From contig JAGLOJ010000014.1 in assembly GCA_023139045.1 (NCBI GenBank), positions 32,728 to 96,727 of the forward strand: a stretch of DNA of 64,000 nt, read 5' to 3'. The DNA is from Candidatus Sabulitectum sp. Lineage in GTDB: Bacteria > Fermentibacterota > Fermentibacteria > Fermentibacterales > JCC-6. Of this stretch, positions 57,507-64,000 are shown piece after piece (the stretch's first letter is position 1; each line of letters begins with the position of its first letter). The position numbers and the translations under genes were made by a program. The notes under the pieces were generated by a model. That model did not search any database and was not told the DNA's origin. It worked only from the letters and a program-made list of their open reading frames with translations.

Positions 57507-58798
57507 TCCACCCACTCTCCTTCCGGAGTAATAATGAAGACAGCCGTTGGCTTGTCTTTTACCCATCTGTCCAGATACAGGGAGATATCACCCGCAGTAA
57601 CCGCAGCCAGACTGTCTGGATAGTTGTTGTAGTATTCCAGGCCGCCACCCTCTACCCACCAGAACGGGAAGGTTTCAGTGGCCATGTCTCTGCTGGATTC
57701 TTCTCTGAATAACCTCTCACGGCGCAACTGTTCAGAAGCCATCTCTATTCCCGATTCTGTAAAGTAGCCTTCGCGGAACATGTTCAAGATCTCTTCGTGC
57801 ATCATCTCAAGCCCCTGATCGATCAGCTCCGGGTCGATAGTGCCGCCGAAGGTAATGGATGGTTCAAATCTCTGTGAATAATAACTTGCATACACATCAA
57901 GGAACGGGCCGTTGGCTACCAGATCATTGTGGAACTCACCGGTCATCCTGCCCATGTACTGGCCCCATACATCTGCCGCGTAAGTCCAATTCTGCTGGTT
58001 TGCCATGGAAGGACCCACAAACACAATACGGATCATTCCCATACCTTCAGGACCGCCAACATTCACAATTGTATCCTTCTCAATGGAAATGTTCAAACCA
58101 AGGGAGAAATAGTCACTGCGTCCGCCGTACTCCCACTGGCTGAAAAGCTCTGTAACAGCAGGCATGATAGTTTCCGCATCAACATCTCCTGTAATTATCA
58201 GAGCAGAGTTATCGGGTGTGTAGTATTTCTCCTGGAACATCAGCATTATCTCCTGATCGGCAGCCATGATAACCTCGGGTACACCAATGGAACTGCTTCT
58301 CCACTTCTCAATGGAAAGCACTTCTTCCTGCATACGCCATAAATTCCAGAAGGGGTGATTGGTTTTTCTTTCGTACTCATTCATTATCACAGATCGCTCA
58401 TTGACTATTTCTTCAGGGTCAAACAGAGGGCCTGTAATCGCATCGTACATGAATTCAAGGCCCTCATCAAACAGATCAGATGAAACTGTCAGGTAGTACC
58501 GCACCACTTCCCTGCCCGTGGTTCCGTTGCGGATCATTCCCAGCTCCCGCATTCTGCTGTTGTACGCGGTCTGATCCGGCAGAGCAACATTGCCCTTGAA
58601 GAACATGTGCTCATAAAAGTGAGCAAGCCCGTTTGATTCAGGCGACTCGCAGGTTCCACCCGTGTTCACCACAATACACACGGTAACAATCGGTGATGAG
58701 TGATCTTCACCAATGATAACATCAAGCCCGTTGGGCAGTTCGCTTTCAACAACTGGGAAATTCATGGAAAGCATAAGAATGAGCGTATACAGCACCAT
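57503..58798 (-). CDS. M16-family zinc peptidase
   Basis: LPNGLDVIIGEDHSSPIVTVCIVVNTGGTCESPESNGLAHFYEHMFFKGN; HFYEH = HxxEH. Confidence 0.9.
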   Translation of the reverse strand: MVLYTLILMLSMNFPVVESELPNGLDVIIGEDHSSPIVTVCIVVNTGGTCESPESNGLAHFYEHMFFKGNVALPDQTAYNSRMRELGMIRNGTTGREVVRYYLTVSSDLFDEGLEFMYDAITGPLFDPEEIVNERSVIMNEYERKTNHPFWNLWRMQEEVLSIEKWRSSSIGVPEVIMAADQEIMLMFQEKYYTPDNSALIITGDVDAETIMPAVTELFSQWEYGGRSDYFSLGLNISIEKDTIVNVGGPEGMGMIRIVFVGPSMANQQNWTYAADVWGQYMGRMTGEFHNDLVANGPFLDVYASYYSQRFEPSITFGGTIDPELIDQGLEMMHEEILNMFREGYFTESGIEMASEQLRRERLFREESSRDMATETFPFWWVEGGGLEYYNNYPDSLAAVTAGDISLYLDRWVKDKPTAVFIITPEGEWVE

Positions 58799-58883
58799 AA
58801 TTCCTTTCTAAACAACCCGAATCACCGCATCCGGGTTAGAGAACTGACATTGCAATCAGCATTGATTATAAGAACTGGTGCAA

Positions 58884-60053
58884 ATGAGTCAAAAAAAGGA
58901 GTGTAAGGAGAAAGATTTGGAACAGGTAAAATCCACAGTACAGAGTCATGTTCACCTCTGTCAGACACTCTTCAGAGGCATGGCTGAAAACAGAACACTG
59001 ATGCCATGGCTTGAAGAGCGAATCTGGCCGCTGGAAGCAGCTCACACACCGGAGACCCTGGCCGTTTCCGTAATTCTCTCACTCCGTGAAATAATATCCA
59101 CCGGGTCAACGGGCCTGCTGGACATGGGCAGCGTACAGCACTCTACAACAACAGTAAATATTCTGAAGGAAAGCGGAGTAAGAGCGGTAGCATGCAATGC
59201 CCTGATGGATAGAGGCCCCGACTTCATAAAAAAGCCCCTCCCGTGGCTGATAAAGGAATCGGAAGAAACAGAAAAAAACTGCGAAGGATTAATCCAGTAC
59301 GGCCTCGCTCCGAGGTTTGTTCTCTCATGCTCACCGGAGCTCTGGCAGTGGCTTGAAACAAAAGACAGGAACACAACAAGAACCACACATGCCGCTGAAG
59401 CCCCAAGCGAGATGGCAGACAGATGGATAGACGAACACGGAGGCAATATCCACCTCCTTGACAGCCTCAATTTTCTCTCTCCCGTAACACTCCTCGCCCA
59501 CTGCGTGCACCTGCAACCGAAAGAAGTGGATCTGCTCAAAAAAACAGGAACAGCAGTTGTTCACTGCCCCTGGGCAAACCTTCACCTCGGCAGCGGAATT
59601 GCCGATATTCCGGCACTCATTAAGAACAACATCAGAGTGATGCTTGGCAGCGACGGCGCACCGTGCAACAACCGACTCGACCTCTCCGGTGAAACCCGAC
59701 TGGCAGCCAGTCTCGCCACATTAAAGGCAGCCCCGGGAACAATCGACGGTAAAGCATGGGCAACAATCAGCAGCACACAGGCAGCCGAATTCTTCAACTT
59801 CAAAAACTTCGAGAATGACACAATCCACCTCAGCCTCACTGAAACTGAGGAAGATGAGCTGACAAGAGCAGAAGACAAACAGAGATACCTGAATGAAATA
59901 CCAAGAGCCGGGCGGGTAGCCAGAGTGGAATGCAACGGCAGAGTCATATATGACCACGGCGAATTCCCGACCCTGCCAAAACTCCCAATGAGCATAAAGG
60001 AAGCAAGAGATATCGTGTGGAACAGAGCCCTGGCCCTGGGTATGAAACCGTGA
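58884..60053 (+). CDS. amidohydrolase (ATZ/TRZ/guanine-deaminase-like), short N-terminus
   Basis: SHVHLCQTLFRGMAENRTLMPWLEERIWPLEAAHT; HCVHLQPKEVDLL; GSDGAPCNNRLD. Confidence 0.8.
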   Translation: MSQKKECKEKDLEQVKSTVQSHVHLCQTLFRGMAENRTLMPWLEERIWPLEAAHTPETLAVSVILSLREIISTGSTGLLDMGSVQHSTTTVNILKESGVRAVACNALMDRGPDFIKKPLPWLIKESEETEKNCEGLIQYGLAPRFVLSCSPELWQWLETKDRNTTRTTHAAEAPSEMADRWIDEHGGNIHLLDSLNFLSPVTLLAHCVHLQPKEVDLLKKTGTAVVHCPWANLHLGSGIADIPALIKNNIRVMLGSDGAPCNNRLDLSGETRLAASLATLKAAPGTIDGKAWATISSTQAAEFFNFKNFENDTIHLSLTETEEDELTRAEDKQRYLNEIPRAGRVARVECNGRVIYDHGEFPTLPKLPMSIKEARDIVWNRALALGMKP

Positions 60054-60124
60054 TCAAGCCCCTGTCAGACAAAAGCAGAGGATCCATACCCACTGCGACC
60101 GGTTCCTCATACGGGCATGCAGCC

Positions 60125-62524
60125 ATGACAGCAGTTTCAGTTGCCATCCCCAGACCAATAACAGAGACCTACACATACCTGCTTCCCGAAAACATGCAGG
60201 GCGGCACACTTGAGGGTTGCCGGGTGGTTGTTCCCCTTGGAGGCAGCAGAGTAGTTGGTGTTATCTGGGAATCCAATGCAGAGGTACCCGAGAAACTCAG
60301 ACCAAAGCTGAAAAAAGTAATCCAGCGGTTGGACTCTGATCCCCTCCTGCCCAAAAATGTACTCAAGCTGCTCAAGTGGACAGCAGACTACTACATGACA
60401 CCGCCTGGAATGGTTGCCGCAGCCGCCTTCCCCCCTGGAATGCAGGGCTCTGCTGTAAGAATAATTGAAATAAACACCAATTCAACTCTCAAGCAATACA
60501 CAGGTCAGAGAAAAACCATAGAGTACAAACTTCTCCAAACCCTGACACCAAAAAATCTGCCACTGGACAGTATCCTTGCAGAGGAGGCGGCAAAAGGAAA
60601 AATCCGTAGCTGGTGGCAACCAGAAAAGCTCCCGCCACCCAAACAGATCTCCATTATCGAGTCTCTTGTTCCTCCCGAAGAACTCACCTCCGCCGGGCAC
60701 TCTCTCAAAAAACGGGCTCCAAAACAGGCGGCGATTCTAATAACCCTGGCCCTGAGCGGTACTCTGCCCAAAGCTGAACTTCTCAGATCGGCCAGGTCAA
60801 ACAGAACCTCTCTGGAACGACTCCGTCAGCTAAAATTGATAAAGGAAGTAATAAAAAAAGTACCTCGTGACCCCATGCTGAACTCACCGAATCTGGAAAA
60901 CAAACCAGCACCGACTCTCAACCGGCACCAGACCGAAGCAATACAAAAAATACTGGAAGGAACGAATGCAACAAAAGCGGCAAACAGCAGCCCTGGCACA
61001 TTCCTTCTCCACGGAGTCACCGGCAGCGGTAAAACAGAGGTGTACCTCAGACTCATAGAAGAGGAAATAAAAAACAACAAAGGAGCCATTGTTCTCGTTC
61101 CGGAAATATCCCTCACCCCTCTTGCGGTAAGCAGGTTCAACAACCGGTTCCCAAATAAAGTAGCAGTGCTTCACAGCGGGCTTTCAAAGGGTGAAAGGCT
61201 GGACGCCTGGAGCATGGTCCAGCGGGGTGAACGCAGCATAGTGATCGGCCCCCGCAGCGCTGTCTTCGCGCCTGTTAAAAACCTGGGAATAATAGTCGTG
61301 GACGAGGAGCACGACGACAGCTACAAGCAAAGCTCAATGCCCCGGTACAACGGCCGTGACCTTGCGGTGGTAAGAGGCAGTATTGAAAAAATTCCCGTCA
61401 TTCTCGGCTCCGCAAGCCCCTCGGCGGAAAGCTGGCAGAACGCGCAGCACAATCGCTACACACTGCTTACCCTGCCGGACAGAGCCACAAAAAGAAAGCT
61501 TCCGGAAATAACCCTCATCGATTCCAACCAGCAGGAATTCACCCTTCTCTCCAAACAACTGCTGGCAGCCATAGGCAAACGCACAGCAGCAGGTGAGCAG
61601 AGCATCATTCTTATCAACCGCAGAGGCCACTCCCCCATACAGATGTGTTTTGCGTGCGGTCATGTGGAGAAGTGCCCGGCATGTGACATTTCGATGACCT
61701 ACCACCGCCACGGAGAAATCCTCCGCTGCCACCACTGCGGCCACTGGAAGAGCGCAAAAACAAGATGCCCCCAGTGCAAAGGAGAAGAATACAAGAGACA
61801 GGGTCCCGGAATCCAGAAGGTACAGGATGCCCTGAAGGAACTCCTTCCACAGACCAGAGTTATCAGAATGGACGCCGACACAACCAGCACCAGATCTTCA
61901 CACTGGAAAATCATTCAGCAGTTCACAAAAGGCGAAGGTGATGTTCTCCTGGGTACTCAAATGGTTGCCAAGGGCCATGACTTCCCCGGTGTAACTCTCG
62001 CTGCGGTAATTGGTGCCGAGATGGGTCTCTACATGCCTGACTTCAGAGCCCAGGAAAGAACTTTCAACCTTCTCCTTCAGGTGGCGGGCCGCGCAGGAAG
62101 AGGCGAAAAACCCGGCGAGGTAATCATCCAGACCACCGACCCCGACAACCCAATAATCCGGATGGCCTGCAACCACGATTACAAGGGCTTCATAAAACAG
62201 GAACTGGAAATGCGTAAAACCCTCAGCAACCCGCCATCAACCAGAATGGTCAGACTGCTCTGGTCGGGCAAAGACCAGAGAAGAGCAAAAAAAGCAGCAG
62301 ACCTGACCTGCAAAACAGACCTCCCACCCGACTGCACCCTGCTCGGTCCAAGCGAAGCAGCCATGGCAAAGATCGCAGACAAATACCGCTACAGCGCCCT
62401 GCTCAAAGCCCCCAGCCACGCAACCCTCAAAGCAGCCGTAACCACAATGAGAAACACCTTCAACGAACTGAAACAAACCACCGTTCGCATGGATGTGGAT
62501 GTGGATCCCCGGAACCTGATGTAG
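60125..62524 (+). CDS. priA: primosomal protein N' (replication restart helicase)
   Basis: LLHGVTGSGKTEVYLRLIEE, DEEHDDSYKQ, CFACGHVEKCPACDISMTYHRHGEILRCHHCGHWKSAKTRCPQC. Confidence 0.95.
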   Translation: MTAVSVAIPRPITETYTYLLPENMQGGTLEGCRVVVPLGGSRVVGVIWESNAEVPEKLRPKLKKVIQRLDSDPLLPKNVLKLLKWTADYYMTPPGMVAAAAFPPGMQGSAVRIIEINTNSTLKQYTGQRKTIEYKLLQTLTPKNLPLDSILAEEAAKGKIRSWWQPEKLPPPKQISIIESLVPPEELTSAGHSLKKRAPKQAAILITLALSGTLPKAELLRSARSNRTSLERLRQLKLIKEVIKKVPRDPMLNSPNLENKPAPTLNRHQTEAIQKILEGTNATKAANSSPGTFLLHGVTGSGKTEVYLRLIEEEIKNNKGAIVLVPEISLTPLAVSRFNNRFPNKVAVLHSGLSKGERLDAWSMVQRGERSIVIGPRSAVFAPVKNLGIIVVDEEHDDSYKQSSMPRYNGRDLAVVRGSIEKIPVILGSASPSAESWQNAQHNRYTLLTLPDRATKRKLPEITLIDSNQQEFTLLSKQLLAAIGKRTAAGEQSIILINRRGHSPIQMCFACGHVEKCPACDISMTYHRHGEILRCHHCGHWKSAKTRCPQCKGEEYKRQGPGIQKVQDALKELLPQTRVIRMDADTTSTRSSHWKIIQQFTKGEGDVLLGTQMVAKGHDFPGVTLAAVIGAEMGLYMPDFRAQERTFNLLLQVAGRAGRGEKPGEVIIQTTDPDNPIIRMACNHDYKGFIKQELEMRKTLSNPPSTRMVRLLWSGKDQRRAKKAADLTCKTDLPPDCTLLGPSEAAMAKIADKYRYSALLKAPSHATLKAAVTTMRNTFNELKQTTVRMDVDVDPRNLM

Positions 62525-62786
62525 GAAACCTGAAAGAACATCTCAACACGGACACCGACTACACCAACCACACTCTTCCCGAATCCCCAACTGTTAATAA
62601 CAAGACTCCAGCAGCTGCGGCATATACAGCAGCTTGTCAACATTGAGAAATACGATGTTAGTCTACACTTACGGGTCCGATTGGGATATCTTTGCACAAT
62701 TTACATGCCTTGACAGAGTGTATTGTGCATTGTATCCTCAAGCATTAAACTCGGATACTTTTTGAACAGCAGCTGTATATACATCG

Positions 62787-63510
62787 TTGGGCGGCCTATC
62801 TTCATTTCTTTTCGTCCAGAGAATGATAATTGGAATGTGATTATGCGTTGGTTAGTCTCTTGGGACCTTGCAAGCGGGATTGTGGCACCCGCTGTCGTAG
62901 TCGGCATAAGCGTGATGGTGTTACTGCCACGCGCTCTAGCTCGGGGCGAGTCACTCTATGCGCTACCGTTAGTTCTGCTGATTGTTATTGCAGCCACAGC
63001 GCTGATGTTCTGGTTGATCCGCTTGAGCTTTGTGAACTCGCAAGGGTCGAAACGCCCACTCATGAAGCTGGGCCTTCTTTTGTATAGTATCGGCCTGACA
63101 TCCACAATTGGGTTGTTGGTGATTACGACTGGCAAGTTGCTCAATCATGTTCTGCGCTTACACCCTCTATTTCACTATGAAACCGATACGGTTTATTGGA
63201 TCATCTCCGTTTGGACGCTTTTAGAAGGCACACATCATTACGCTTACAAACTGATGTATGGTCGCAGAGATGCTCTTGCCGGCATGCTTATGGATGGCGG
63301 TTTAATAGACCTGCGACGCCCAATTGGTGGAGCAATTGGTATTCAGTTGCTGAGAATGAGAAGGCAGCGATAGCAAATATTCTCGATCAGGATATTTTTC
63401 TGGAGTTCGCTCGCGGTTGTGTATTGCTTTGAACCAGGTATGGGCCGCCCAACACTCGCTGCAGCCGACCCGCCCCCACTGGCGCTCCGGCGGGCGGATG
63501 AGCTGGGTCG
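62787..63510 (+). mobile_element. candidate solitary integron-type gene cassette
   Basis: GTTGGGCGGCC (62786-62796) and inverted GGCCGCCCAAC (63443-63453) bracket one small ORF; joining the two ends regenerates GGGTCG|TTGGGCGGCC, completing an attC-like site. Confidence 0.5.
62843..63373 (+). CDS. multi-pass membrane protein, hypothetical (cassette cargo)
   Basis: MRWLVSWDLASGIVAPAVVVGISVMVLLPRALARGESLYALPLVLLIVIAATALMFWLIRL... Confidence 0.6.
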   Translation: MRWLVSWDLASGIVAPAVVVGISVMVLLPRALARGESLYALPLVLLIVIAATALMFWLIRLSFVNSQGSKRPLMKLGLLLYSIGLTSTIGLLVITTGKLLNHVLRLHPLFHYETDTVYWIISVWTLLEGTHHYAYKLMYGRRDALAGMLMDGGLIDLRRPIGGAIGIQLLRMRRQR

Positions 63511-63512
63511 GC
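63447..63512 (+). repeat. attC-like folded site
   Basis: GCCCAAC (RYYYAAC) then GCCGACCC (63464-63471) ... GGGTCGGC (63505-63512) inverted repeat with GC-rich interior. Confidence 0.5.
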
Positions 63513-63550
63513 AATAATAGATATCGCTAAATCTTGGAAAGGATTTGCCA

Positions 63551-63781
63551 ATGATAAGAGGTAAAAGAGCTCTACTTCGTCCGATGAAGAAAGAAGATAT
63601 AGCAATACAACACGAATTTTACCAAGATATTTCAATTCAGGTTTTGAATGGTGGCTTTCCTCACGTTTCACCTGTGGAGCGAGCACAGCAATTATATGAG
63701 AATTTCACAAAAAAAGATCCAGAGGCAGATTGTTTTGCCATTGAAGCGGAAGTTCCCTTTTTAGGGTTCACCTCCCAATGA
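63551..63781 (+). pseudogene. GNAT acetyltransferase, C-terminally truncated
   Basis: MIRGKRALLRPMKKEDIAIQHEFYQDISIQVLNGGFPHVSPVERAQQLYENFTKKDPEADCFAIEA then stops at 77 codons; typical domain is about twice as long. Confidence 0.65.
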
Positions 63782-63798
63782 ATACAACCTATTGCTAT

Positions 63799-64000
63799 TT
63801 AAGAATTTAACTTGCGTTTGTTAAGCTTTTTCTTAGTGGCTACATCAAGGTTCGACATAGCGATTGCTGGAGGCAATTCGATGTTTAGTGTTTCAAGTAA
63901 TTGACGAGACAATTCACGAGGTTTAGGTATTCGCTCCAGTTCTGAAGAGCCTACTTTCTCAATATACATTCCAGCCATCGAGGTAGGACTGCCAGTTACC
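63799..64000 (-). CDS. partial protein, C-terminus only (possible transposase)
   Basis: Minus-strand frame open to window edge: ...VTGSPTSMAGMYIEKVGSSELERIPKPRELSRQLLETLNIELPPAIAMSNLDVATKKKLNKRKLNS*. Confidence 0.35.
   Translation of the reverse strand, partial: VTGSPTSMAGMYIEKVGSSELERIPKPRELSRQLLETLNIELPPAIAMSNLDVATKKKLNKRKLNS

Noticed and set aside
63800-63830. Second attC-like core pair (ATTTAAC ... GTTAAGC)
   Set aside because: Only 7 nt apart and inside a coding frame; far too short for an attC.
1-64000. CRISPR arrays, cas genes, phage structural genes, rRNA operons
   Set aside because: No regularly spaced repeats, cas-like proteins, capsid/terminase motifs or rRNA sequences were recognised.
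62525-64000. Complete integron with intI
   Set aside because: No tyrosine recombinase ORF is present in the window; only a single cassette-like unit is supportable.

Overview
64 kb bacterial chromosomal window, densely coded, with a gene repertoire typical of an FCB-group-like Gram-negative (many lipoproteins, PorV-like and GWxTD proteins, C-terminal FlgD/T9SS-like sorting domains); the exact taxon cannot be fixed from sequence alone. Housekeeping genes: ispE (partial), tRNA-Gln(TTG), rplY, pth, murA, a glycine cleavage operon (gcvT-H-PA-PB) and priA. Larger accessory blocks: (i) a ~15 kb minus-strand locus, TonB-dependent receptor - ExbB - ExbD - ExbD - TonB - CTD protein - PorV-like - two GWxTD proteins - M30-like protein with FlgD-type CTD - lipoprotein; (ii) a four-gene membrane cassette including a DUF6754-like protein; (iii) a GlmL/MutL-type ATPase with three uncharacterised partners fused to the gcv operon; (iv) BrnT/BrnA and HEPN/MNT (HepT/MntA-like) toxin-antitoxin pairs; (v) a heterodimeric ABC exporter with an unusual insert. 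Two decaying pseudogenes (DUF4143 ATPase, YyaL/SSP411) and a truncated OMP paralogue are present. The most unusual structural signal is at the right end: a ~724 bp segment bounded by GTTGGGCGGCC / GGCCGCCCAAC with an attC-like hairpin, encoding one small membrane protein. It reads as a solitary integron-type gene cassette at a non-attC site, next to a truncated GNAT gene and a possible transposase end. No database search was run; family names come from recognised motifs only.
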